A stretch of DNA of 64,000 bases from Morella rubra (Eukaryota > Streptophyta > Magnoliopsida > Fagales > Myricaceae). Under the pieces are notes generated by a model, which searched no databases, was not told the DNA's origin, and saw nothing but the letters and a program-made list of their open reading frames with translations. Within the stretch, counting starts at the first letter, position 1. The number at the start of each line of letters is the position of its first letter. The stretch spans positions 1,370,858 through 1,434,857 of the forward strand of contig CM025854.1 in assembly GCA_003952965.2 (NCBI GenBank), written 5' to 3'. Position numbers and translations under genes: made by a program. Below are positions 22,187-32,573 of the stretch, piece by piece.

Positions 22187-25100
22187 TCAGCTTTGGGTAC
22201 GCCTTCTGGGGCTCATCTTCTTTCTTGTGCTGCCCAATGCATGCTTAGAAGATGGTTGTGTCTCCACGGGAGGTTGAGATGGACCAACATCCTACAATGA
22301 CACAAGAAAACAGCAAGTCAAAGAGTACCAACAACCCAATTTATTCTTCATTCCATCTAATATATAAACAGCAAGTCAAAGAGTAACAGCAACCCAATTT
22401 ATTCATTTATCCATCTAATATATAAACAACAAGTGAAAGAGTAACAGCAACCCAATTTAATCATTTCATCTAATATATAAACAACTTACCAAAGATTCAT
22501 TTAATCATATCGTACAAATAATATATCAAAGTAACTAAAATACTTGCTTTATTTCATCATATACCACAGTAACTAAAATAACTACCCTAGGTAGTTCTAC
22601 CTCTTCTATGAACCTTTTTCAAACTCATAAAATCAAGCACAACATGTTAAGAAATATTTTCATATGTTTGCTGTCACACTTACCACGTCAGTTTGTTGTG
22701 ATTTTTTCTTTGGGCACGTCCTTGCATTATGACCCACCAGCTTACAAGTTTTGCATGCATGTGCATACCCCTGCCTCGTCACTTTGTATGTCTCATCCGG
22801 CTCATCAGGAGCCCTTCTTCTAGCAATTCTAGGTCTGCCTGGTCCTCTCCTCACTTGTGGTGGTAGTACAATATCAAAGTCTTCTCGTGGCCACTCCTCA
22901 GGTCCAGGCATTGGGAGGATTGGTGGGCGATAAGCTTCTTTGAAAGTGTCCATGTGATACCACCTAAAACCAAGCATAAATCAATGATAAGTCATCAGCA
23001 ATCTGAAACTTTACAATTCCAATAATTTACCTATGTACAAAGTCTTCGGGAGTTTTGTTGTCAAAGTACATGGCAGAAATGACGTGTGCACATGGGATTC
23101 CATTTAGTTGCCAACGTCCACACGAACATGTCATTTCGTTCATGTCAACTACCCTCCGTGCCTCAAAGTAATGATCAACCTCGAATTGACCAACAGATTT
23201 CCAGTGGCATATGTAGTTTCGTGCCACATCCTTGTGCCTCTTAAGCTTCTTCAGAATTTTTGGACAGATAGTGGCAGTAGCAGTGGCTGCTCCATCCCTC
23301 TTCGCTTCAAAGCGATTCATTAGTTTTCTTCTTATCATCTCCAGCATTGTAAGAAGCGGCTTATCCCTTGCATCTTTGATCCACGAGTTGAAACTTTCAG
23401 CCAAGTTATTCAACAGCATATCACACTTGTTGGCAGTCCTAAATGCATGTCTGGACCAAGTAGCAGGGTCAATTTTGTCCAAGTACGTGAATGCATCCTC
23501 TTTTAGCTTCTTCATTTCATTCATATGGCGGTCGAATTGAGTCTTGTTTGTTGCCCTGGCAGCAGCCCATAACTCATCTTTGAACGCCTTCCCTTTAAAA
23601 CCCCTTCCTTTGAAGTTTGCGTGCAAATGACGCACGCAATGCCTATGTTCTGATTCAGGCGTAAGGATCTCAAAGGCATCCAAAAGGCCCTGTATAGGTG
23701 AAAAACATATCAGTAAGAATAATAAATGTGAAAGAACCATATAACAAGTATTTAGGCATTCTAGGTCAAAATGAAACCGTTACCTTTTGACGGTCGGACA
23801 TAAAAGTGTAGCCTCGATAATCAAATGGTCCAACATCGTTATTTAGATTGTCCAATAACCATAACCATGAATCCTTGCACTCAGCCTCGACCACGGCATA
23901 GGCTATTGGGAATAAATCGTCATTCCCATCCAAACCAACTGCGCTAGTAATTGACCACCATGCCCTGCTTTTAGATGGCACCCATCTACAGCTATAACTG
24001 GCCTGCACCCCTCTAGAAAGCCCTTCTTACATGCATCTAGGCAAATGTACATCCTTAGAAAGTAGTCACCATCCTTCTGAATCTTGACTGTACTTCCCGG
24101 GTTCCACTTCCAAATTGCACGTCCATAATCCTTACAATGTTTGTAATGCTCATCATGGTTGCCATTTATAATCTTCAAGGCCTTCTTCCTCGCCTTATAA
24201 CAATTTTGTTTACTCACCCCAATATTGAACTCTCGTCGAATCAAGTCTTGTAATGCGGTAAGTGAAATAGTCGGGGTATCTCTTATGTTAGGCAGATAGT
24301 ATCGTGCTATCCAATCAACGTCTGCCTTCTTGTTGATGTAGTGGTTCCCACAACTATGTCTTCCAGACATAGACTTGATTTGAATAGCATTTCTGTCATT
24401 CGTCCAAGATGCATGAATTTTCCAAGAACATGCTGCCCCCTTGCATTCAGCCCGTACTCTGACCTTGTCATTCTTTTTAAACTTGTAATCGAAGCTGTTT
24501 TGTAAACCATACAACTTCAATGCAGCTTTAAACTCTTTCGTGCTCTTGAAAAGTAGTCCAGTTTTGAGCTGGATCTTGCGCTTCATGTCAATGCTCGGGG
24601 CAAACTCAGGGTATCTTCTCTTGCCCGTACCATCTTCATCCTCATCACTTCCAGATGCGCTAATGAAGGTGTCACTTTCTGCTTCCACGTCACCAATATC
24701 ACTTCCGGCATCAACCTCATCATCACCAATCCATGAACCAAACCAATTGGTATTCTTCATGGACTCCCTTGCTTCGTTGACAATACTAGCAGAATAAAGG
24801 TCGTCCTCATCTTCATCAGTCATTTCAAAATCAGATAATACCACCTCTTCCTCCCTCTGATTTCCACCACTGCTACTTCCACCTCTCAGTATTACTTTTT
24901 CACCCTCACTGCTCACTCCTCACTACCCTCACCATTCTTGTCACTATCAATCTCATCATTTTTGTCACTACCCTCAGCCCTTCCACTATTGACCCCATGC
25001 TCACTTGAGAGTTCATCTTCAGCATCCCCACTATGGTCCAACTCTCCCTCTGCTGCAGGACATTGACTTTGACCATAGTCAATGACATTCAGCTCCTTCA

Positions 25101-25420
25101 ACAAATTCTGGTAACTGAACAGTGTGCTCAACGTAAACGTTGATGATTGAAGCACATTCACTTTCAATCCTACAGATCAGATCAATCACGTCACCATCTG
25201 TTTTCAAAGGGTGAAATTTATGCCCCTGACTCTCACGGCCCAATCTATACCAAAACTTCACATCTCCCAAATAACCGAGGTCATTTAGGCATCCATTGAA
25301 GTCGACAATGGTTAGGTAGTCAGCATCCATAGTCCCAACATCCTGTTTCTCTCCACCTATATAATCTAGGGGTTCACCCCTAAATAGCCCAGCATGGTGG
25401 ATGACCACGTTGATTTTCAT
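22187..25420 (-). pseudogene. mudrA-type MULE transposase, frame-broken
   Basis: Exons read as 23784-25420, 23031-23689, 22684-22963 and 22187-22291, all with GT..AG borders. From the N-terminus come a PB1-like region (to about 25100), an acidic linker, the MuDR N-terminal zinc-binding region, and the MULE catalytic domain with Asp in AVDGCHLK, Asp in FMSDRQK and Glu in TPESEHRHC. A SWIM finger (CSCGRW...CAH), a CX2CX4HX4C zinc knuckle (CKTCKLVGHNARTC) and a basic tail follow. The enzyme would bind the element's ends and cut them. The first exon changes frame near 25100, near 24915 and near 23965 (next to the first catalytic Asp). These intervals are too short for introns, so it is probably inactive, although about 880 codons of recognisable sequence remain. 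Confidence 0.88.
22311..22483. repeat. Three tandem copies of about 58 bp in the last transposase intron
   Basis: Units start at 22311, 22369 and 22427. Each reads CAGCAAGTCAAAGAGTA or close to it, then AACCCAATTTA and CATCTAATATATAAA. The array lies between exons 22187-22291 and 22684-22963. Confidence 0.85.
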
Positions 25421-26238
25421 ACCTGCATGAGTTCAGTAGAAGCTATAGTAACGTGCATGAAAAAACAAAGGGACTAAATCAATTTAAAAGCTATAATACC
25501 GGGACCATATAAAGGTCAAGTCAATTATTCAAACTGAACCCACTTGCTGTGAACGTGCATACGTACAAGGACTAACATAAATAAAGCACAGTCTGGATCT
25601 GGGACCACCTAGTAGTTAGTTAGAATCCAATGTGGATCTGGGACCACTACCCCGACACACTTTTGACTCAGGGAATGGATCCAAAATCTATATAATGTTT
25701 TGGGACCACTTCAGATACTGCATGTGCGATTAGAGACAAACTAAACAACAAAATACAAATTTACAAGCCCGACACACCAAAAATCACAACTACACCTCCA
25801 CTTCAGATACTGCCATGTGCGATTAGAGACAAAAAAACAAACAAACCCACGTCACAACCAACAAATCTACAACTACACCTCCACCAACTCAATCTTACTT
25901 CATCAAATGAGACAAAATAGGTCATACAAAAGCAAGGCAAAGTGTTAGTTATATATCGTACCTCTAGCGAACTTCGATCGCTTGACACCAAGGGAAATCA
26001 CGAAAGTCCTCACTACTTTTCGAATGGAAAATCACTTGTAGGAATTAGGGTCTCAATATTATCTTCAAGATTTGGGTTAGGTTACGGGATGAAATCGAAT
26101 TTAGGGGATAGGTTTCTGGGTGAGAGGTTTGGTCGAATTGGGGATCTGAGTGTTTAACGTTAAGTGAGGGATCTGCTAGGTTTTGTTTCACGTGGGGACA
26201 ACGCAGTAATTTTCTAAACCCACGTGTCAATTGTTTTC

Positions 26239-26417
26239 GCTGACATGGAGAGAGAGATCTGATGTGGACTACTTCGTCAAATGGGGTAACGGAATGTGGA
26301 GGAGGGACCGACGGCAGAACAGATTGGAGAGCCTGAGGACTTTATATATGCTTTTAATATCACAGGGCCTAATTAGATTTTCGCGTAAAGCACAGGAACC
26401 AATTTGGTACTTATCCC
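26239..26417 (-). repeat. Right terminal inverted repeat of the MULE
   Basis: This is the reverse complement partner of 20783-20962, and probably the promoter side of the minus-strand transposase gene. Confidence 0.93.
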
Positions 26418-26426
26418 TTTATTTTT
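26418..26426. repeat. Right 9-bp target-site duplication of the MULE
   Basis: TTTATTTTT directly follows the element and matches 20774-20782 exactly. Confidence 0.92.
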
Positions 26427-26877
26427 TAAGTGCGATGGTTTGAACGATTAGTGCGCTTAACCCACGGTCCCACACTATGGCCCCTGCCACGTAAGCTTCC
26501 CGGACCCAAGGATAAACGACTGCCGTTGAGCCCAACCCCTTAGATCACCGATCGCGTTTATTAGATTCCCTGTGATCTTCCAGGAAGCCCCGGAATAATC
26601 CTCTCAAACAGGAAAAGTAAATATTTTTATTTTTATTTTTTTAAAAGAAAAGCAAATAATCAATTTTCCGTTTTGCTTCCCCTCTCGGCTTTCAGATCCT
26701 CCCTCATTCGGAGCTTCCGACGTCGGCGCTAGTTGTACGGATGACCCGCGGCATCCAACGCGCCAAGCTCTGGCCAGTCCACGTCAGCGATTCCGAGAAC
26801 CACAACAGCCATATATCACGCACCCGTTGAACATATTAACTACGTCCCTCCACATACAGCTCTCTTCTCTCTAAGAA
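26427..26877 (+). promoter_or_regulatory. Promoter and leader region of the lipase gene
   Basis: The 450 bp between the transposon and the lipase ATG are the presumed promoter. They are GC-richer than the surroundings, with CCACGTCA and GACGTCGG strings resembling bZIP sites (near 26717-26790). The MULE has inserted just upstream and may have separated older control elements from the gene. Confidence 0.4.
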
Positions 26878-29800
26878 ATGGGTTATCAATCCCTGAAGCG
26901 TATCTTCCACAATATTCGTAAGTGATTTTTCTTGTTCAAAGCTCTGTTTTTTTTGGGTTTATTTTCTTGGGACATCATGCTGTATAGTTCGAACTCGGGT
27001 TGGATTTCCTATTTTGGTGTATGCTGTGTCTTAGTGAAGACATTGGTGACAATTAAGCGATTAATTTTCTAGGTTAATTTATCACTTACACGTTGGGACA
27101 TCCCTTTGTATTCCCAAATGCTTAAGCCCAGATGATTAGGTTCAATGACAATTTATTAACCGCTCCGTCTTATTGCTCAACTTGAGATTGAATCTCCCTC
27201 TGTGAACCTCTACAGCAACCACCGGACTACCGTCGGGTGGAAGCTTTTACCAAGTCCTCCGCTCATTTCTATGGGTGTTCTTCTTGGGTCATGTGTAACA
27301 GTGTATTTGCTTTGTGTTCTCTTGTCTTTGCAATGCTTCCTGTCTTACCCAGTGTGAAAGTTACCCATCATATCTGCACGCACATACTTTGCTGTCCAAG
27401 CGAAAAGGACCATTATCATTCACTTTCCACCACACCAGCATTAGTTCAAGCTATTACTTGTTGAGGATGTAAGCACAAGAGGAGTCACTTGATGTAAGAC
27501 GTTGAACCACCACTTTAACCGAAAGACGTAAGGCTTTGGGCTTGTGCTCAACGATGTTGTATTAGCCACTTATTCATGCTGTTTTGTATTGGATTTGAGT
27601 GTACCATGTGTGAAACTCCAACAAATTTGTAGGTGATAAAGGCTAATTCATAAGGAGTGGCGTCTTGGAATCCAGTACAGGGTGAATGTTATCAGATCTA
27701 CAAATAAATTTTACTGTCCGCATGTCAGCTGTTTGGAAAGATGTTAGATAGATAGATGTAACACACTGGGAGACAAAAACGTGAGTCCTAGTTTTGTTAT
27801 AGCAATTACTCATCCCTCAGCGCAAAATAAAACAAATACTCCCTATTCTGCCTACTATCCAATAAAGACTTAACAACTCACAATAACACATATATGCTCC
27901 AGCATAAATTTGGGCAAAAATAAATTGAGTTTATCCAAGATTGTTGGATCTAGTATGAACAAAAACTGAGGTTTTTCTTGTTTCAGTCCATGAGAAAATT
28001 TTGTTTTGTAATGTTGTGTCTTTTGGCAGATTGCAATAAAACTTTTCTGAGGAGACAAGGAAGGTATCAAAGTTATGTGTATGGTATTCTTAATCGGTTT
28101 CAGTTGCAAAGGTCAAAAGCAGATAAGGTTGAAGCATATACACTGAAAGAAGCTTCTGTGGGTTCTGAAGCGGAGAAGAAGATGGGCAATGGTCCTAGGC
28201 TTAGCTTAGACAGTTATGAAGACGAAGGTCTGAGTGATAGGAAGTGGAGGCTAGAGCTTGCTTGGCTTGCAAAAGCTCTTGAACCAGCTCTACAATTGTG
28301 TAGGTGGGCTCTGACAACAGGTCCGTTTATGTAGTGCTGTAGTTCATTGGATGTTATAGCATGTGAAGATGATGTTACATTTGGCTTCCTATATGAATTA
28401 GTCGTGGCAATCTGGCAGAGTCTAGTGTTATTTGAGTCACTTGGTCTAGCATTGGAACTTTGGAACAAGCATCTTACAATCAATGATCTATGGTGGTCAT
28501 GGAGACTTTTTTAATATTCAAAATTTGTAGGAGATGGAGTTGGAAGCAAATCCCCACCTAACAGTCGATCTCTCACAGAAATCATTTCAAGCATTCAACG
28601 GAGTAAGATTGGGATAGAGGATTGGAGCTTGAGTGATCTTACAATCGGATTATATCTTATTTATCTACGTCAAGCATCTACAAATCCATTTGAAGATGTT
28701 AAGGGCGTTCCGATCTCATCTGATTCTACAGTAAATTCGAATCCCTTGTTATGTTGCTGATAAAATATATGCATATGCGCCTCAGTAAATATTATAAATA
28801 CATATATATGTGTATATATATATATATTTGTGTGTGTGCGTGTGCACACTCTTGCATGTATTATTGTACACCCACACCCACACCCACACGCGTGTGTAAT
28901 TTCTTCATGCTGTCTGCTCATGTTGCATAGAATTTTGTTTCTGTAATCCAACGTTGTTATTTGCTTATGTTTTTTTAATTTAGGTGCAAGATCTCATCTA
29001 CCATCTGGAGTTAGCTAAAGGATGTTATAAGGGTAATGCTTCAGGTCTTGCAAGGAACAGCATGCTTCGAGAAAGCAATGTTTTGAAATTTGTCAAAGAT
29101 TCCAGTGTGATGAGGCCTGGATATTATGTTGGGATTGATACCCGTAGGAAACTTGTGATTCTTGGAATCCGTGGCACTCACACTGTCTCTGACTTTATCA
29201 CTGATATTGTTTCCTCAAGTGATAGAGAAATGACATTTGAAGGTTATTCCACCCACTTTGGCACAGCTGAAGCTGCTCGTTGGTTTCTCACTCATGAGAT
29301 AGGAACCCTTAGGAAATGCTTGGAGAAATATGAGGTGATGAAGATTAACTTCGTCTGTTTTCAGATATTATTATCTTCGTATCCTCCACTTTTTCTTTTT
29401 GAATTATCAGGATTTTGATGTCATTGTAGTGAGTCCAATTCATCAACAGGGATACAGGTTAAGGCTTGTGGGTCATTCTCTTGGAGGTGCTACAGCATCT
29501 TTACTAGCAATAATGCTTCGGAGAAAGTCATCTAAGGAGCTTGGATTTAGCCCTGACATTGTTTCTGCGGTTGGATATGCCACTCCACCATGTGTCTCCA
29601 GAGAACTTGCTGAAAGCTGCTCTGATTATGTTACAACCGTTGTTATGCAGGTAGGTGGATGCTACTGACATCTGTCAATTATGTTATTTGGAAGAAGCAA
29701 ATCTTTTTGTGTTTTTGTAAGATTATATGTTTTGGTAATTTTTCTTTCTTCCTGTTTTCTGTTTTCTTAATTCCTTCTGGTATTTCCTTCTGTTCAGGAT

Positions 29801-31798
29801 GATATTATTCCTAGGTTAAGTGTAGCTTCTCTAGCAAGACTGAGGAATGAAATCCTTCAAACTGATTGGTAAGCTAAAACTGACCTCTGCTGAAGCTAAC
29901 ACTACCTTTCTTTTCTGGCATGCTGAAATCCTGTAAGCACATCAATCAGTCTACTTTTTTTGGGAATATAGACATTGTATATGCCAAGAATCAGAACTTA
30001 AAGTGCATATATTAACAAATTTGAACTTGCATTCTCAAGAAATCTCCAGCTTTCTGGACTCAATTATTCAGGAGTTTGAAGTTGCAATTCGAGATTTTAA
30101 GTTATTGTATAAATATAATTGATACTTTCTAAATCTCTTGCTGGGATTATCACTAGAACTTTTGATTTTCTTTAGGTAGATTTTTTCTTTAATAGTCTGA
30201 CCCTTGTCTATTGCTTTATACCTTTTAAAAGGTGAATCAAGTTTTGTCATGATCTGATGTTCTTACGCTACATGTAGAAGTACCATAACTCCACTTTGGT
30301 AATAATTATAAGTGTTTACAGAATTAATCGAAGAGCTTAAAGACTACATTGATCAGTATGCTATAGTTATACATCCTGAAAGAGCCCTTACAGGTTTCAC
30401 TCAGATTCCATTGCTTTAGCTGTACTCACGTCAGTATCATATTTTGATGCCGTTCTTACCAAAAAAGGTTTTTATAAAGGCGTCTTCCAATATTTCAGGA
30501 AGATTGTTGGTAACCACCCTACTTGTGAAGGGGTTAGTGATCCTTGTGTAGCATATTGAAGCTAGGGTCCTTGCTGTATAGATAGTAGGTTTTGTTTCAG
30601 GGTCACTTTTATATGCTTGGTAATGGAAAAGGATTAATGAAATCTCTGTTCTTTGAATTTTGTCAGGATGAGTGTGGTTGAGAAGCAAGATTGGAGGAAT
30701 GTAATAGATTTGGTTACAAATGCAAAGCAGTTTGTATCTTCCGTGCAAGATGTAGCTTGGAAACTTGCTGATTATGCTAGCTTTAGGAACAACAGATCTT
30801 CTGGTAAGCTTGCCCTGCACTTTCCCAAAGGTTCCTAGACTTATTGAATTAACATTGTCAGCTCTTGCTTTAGATTGTGCGAATAATGACCAAGTGGTTG
30901 TTTGTGATTGACAGTCTTATCTTAGTGGTTCTACAATAAATTATTCTCCTCTAAATGTCAAGGTCTATCTGGAAATGTCAAACAGAGGAGAATAAATTAT
31001 TATCATAGTTGGTTCAAACTTGATGGTGGTTTTCTTTTTCTCTTCTTTTTCTTTTCTGGGCCTTTTTTTTACAATAGATGGCTCCCAAGTTTGAACCTCC
31101 TCTCTCTCCCATTTTGTGCACGTGTCTGTTGTGACATGGGTTCGACTCTATCCCTCCCCCTTTTTGGTATCCTTTCTGCCTCCCTCAGGGTTGTCCTTAG
31201 GGAAGGTAATTTGTTACATCAGAGAAGCCTGTAAAATTATGGGCTGAACTGCTTTCCAGAGTACATTTTGATTTTAGAAATGAGTTACGGAATTTACGTC
31301 AATCTAGTCAAGCTGCTTATTGTGCAATAATCAATATGGTTCTAATCTACGTAGATAGATATTTGCCCGCATACATATCTACAGGGCCTTCTTACTGAAC
31401 TGCCACATTTTGCATTCTCAACAAATGCCATTTTGATATCTGAAACAGACGTTTCCCTCAGAAAGGAGTCACCTGCTGCTCCTGTATTCCCTGTAACCTC
31501 AAAAACTACAAAAGAAAATGCTGCCATCATTGGAGAGAGAGGAGCTACTTCTGCTGTGTCTGAAGAGTTATTTGTACCAGGGACTGTTTTCTATCTAAAG
31601 AGAAATGCAGAAAACGCTCGGGATGGCATCAACAGTGAGTTCTTCACCCTATGGAAGAGGCATCCAAGCGAACATTTTCAGAGGATAGTTCTCTCAAGCA
31701 ACGTAATTTCAGACCACAAATGTGATAGCCATTACTATGCTTTAAGAGATGTCCTTAAAGGGTTGCCAGGGCCCAAGGACGAAGGTATTTGCCAATAA
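26878..31798 (+). CDS. Class 3 (sn-1 diacylglycerol-lipase-like) alpha/beta-hydrolase, 546 aa
   Basis: Eight exons (26878-26917, 28030-28320, 28531-28730, 28984-29334, 29450-29650, 29798-29868, 30667-30803, 31449-31798) join in phase to 546 residues. An N-terminal helical region (with SDRKWRLELAWLAKALEP and IGIEDWSLSDLTIGLYLIYL) precedes a class 3 lipase domain with a nucleophile elbow GHSLGG (Ser near residue 304). The acidic catalytic residue is probably in QDDIIPR, and a His in SDHKCDSHYY is a likely third member. The family cleaves acyl chains from mono- or diacylglycerols. Arabidopsis At1g05790 is the relative I recall. The first exon encodes only 13 residues and rests on a good donor, so the start is less sure than the rest. 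Exon 5 may begin at 29411 instead. Intron 3 contains a TA/TG microsatellite (near 28800-28850). Confidence 0.92.
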
Positions 31799-32390
31799 CT
31801 GAAAAAATAAAAATAAAAACAAAGAAAGAACTGGTGTTGAGAAATTCTCTACAGACAATGGGAATTGTGCGAATTAAGTGTGAATACTTTGGTTGGATCC
31901 ATTATACAATCTTGTGAAAATTCAATCTCTATGTTCATATGTGGGATCTGTACAAAGAACTTTCTTTTAGAGTAATTCTTTAGTCCAATTTAATGCATTA
32001 GTAATTGTATTTTTGGTTTATGTAATAATTATGAATCGATTTGGATAAAGCGCGGGGTGAAATTATGTAATTATCTGTCGGTCAAGTTTCATTGAATGGT
32101 TTTGCTAGACAATTTTTCTGGCCTTTTTGGTATCAGACCCTTCCTTTCTTATGTATGCTTGTCTATGAATGCTAGTTTTGCGTATAGTGGCAGACATTCG
32201 AGTCAAAGTAACTTAAAATCACTTCCCATGAATATGCTTACTCAAGCAATTCTGCAATTTGCACCTCCACAAAATCCTTGAAGTTACTTTATCTATAAAT
32301 CGTCTCAAATCCTGACACCCTGGTGCCCGAATACGACTGTAGAGAATCTGCTGCTGTTATCTTTCTTGGGTTCTTTTAGTAGCTGTTCTT

Positions 32391-32573
32391 TTGCTTCAGC
32401 AACGGTGGTGTAAGACCCATGAGCCACAGAGAACTGAATGCCTTGTACGGTTTGGTGCGTCGCAGTCGGTAGCTCCTGTTATTTTGGGTCAGATATGGAA
32501 CCCAGCAAAATCCTCAGCGAAAGATCAGATGAACACATTCTTCTGTGATGGAATTGAGGAGGTAAGTGCTTGA
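32391..32573 (+). other. Exon-like segment, unrecognised
   Basis: After a pyrimidine tract and CAG at about 32400, a frame runs (RWCKTHEPQRTECLVRFG, then VILGQIWNP) to a perfect donor GAG|GTAAGT near 32563. No partner exon or protein family was recognised. It may be a relic exon, an alternative downstream exon of the lipase gene, or chance. Confidence 0.25.

Larger units (their letters stand above)
20783..26417 (-). mobile_element. Mutator-like (MULE/MuDR-type) DNA transposon, 5635 bp
   Basis: Terminal inverted repeats (20783-20962 and 26239-26417) begin GGGATAA, and the flanking 9-mers TTTATTTTT (20774-20782 and 26418-26426) are identical, the hallmark of Mutator insertion. I count about four differences between the 180-bp ends, so the insertion is young. 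Inside are a minus-strand mudrA-type transposase gene (22187-25420) and a convergent plus-strand GRF zinc-finger gene (21243-21671). The convergent two-gene layout recalls maize MuDR with mudrA and mudrB, although the second gene here is unrelated to mudrB. The transposase is broken, so movement would need enzyme from elsewhere. Confidence 0.95.

Noticed and set aside
22043-22300. Plus-strand frame opposite the last transposase exon
   Set aside because: Antisense shadow; the minus-strand exon fits the transposase phase and has good splice borders.
24903-25167. Introns explaining the frame changes in the transposase first exon
   Set aside because: The protein-like frames meet within a few bases of each other, leaving no room for an intron; indels are the simpler reading.
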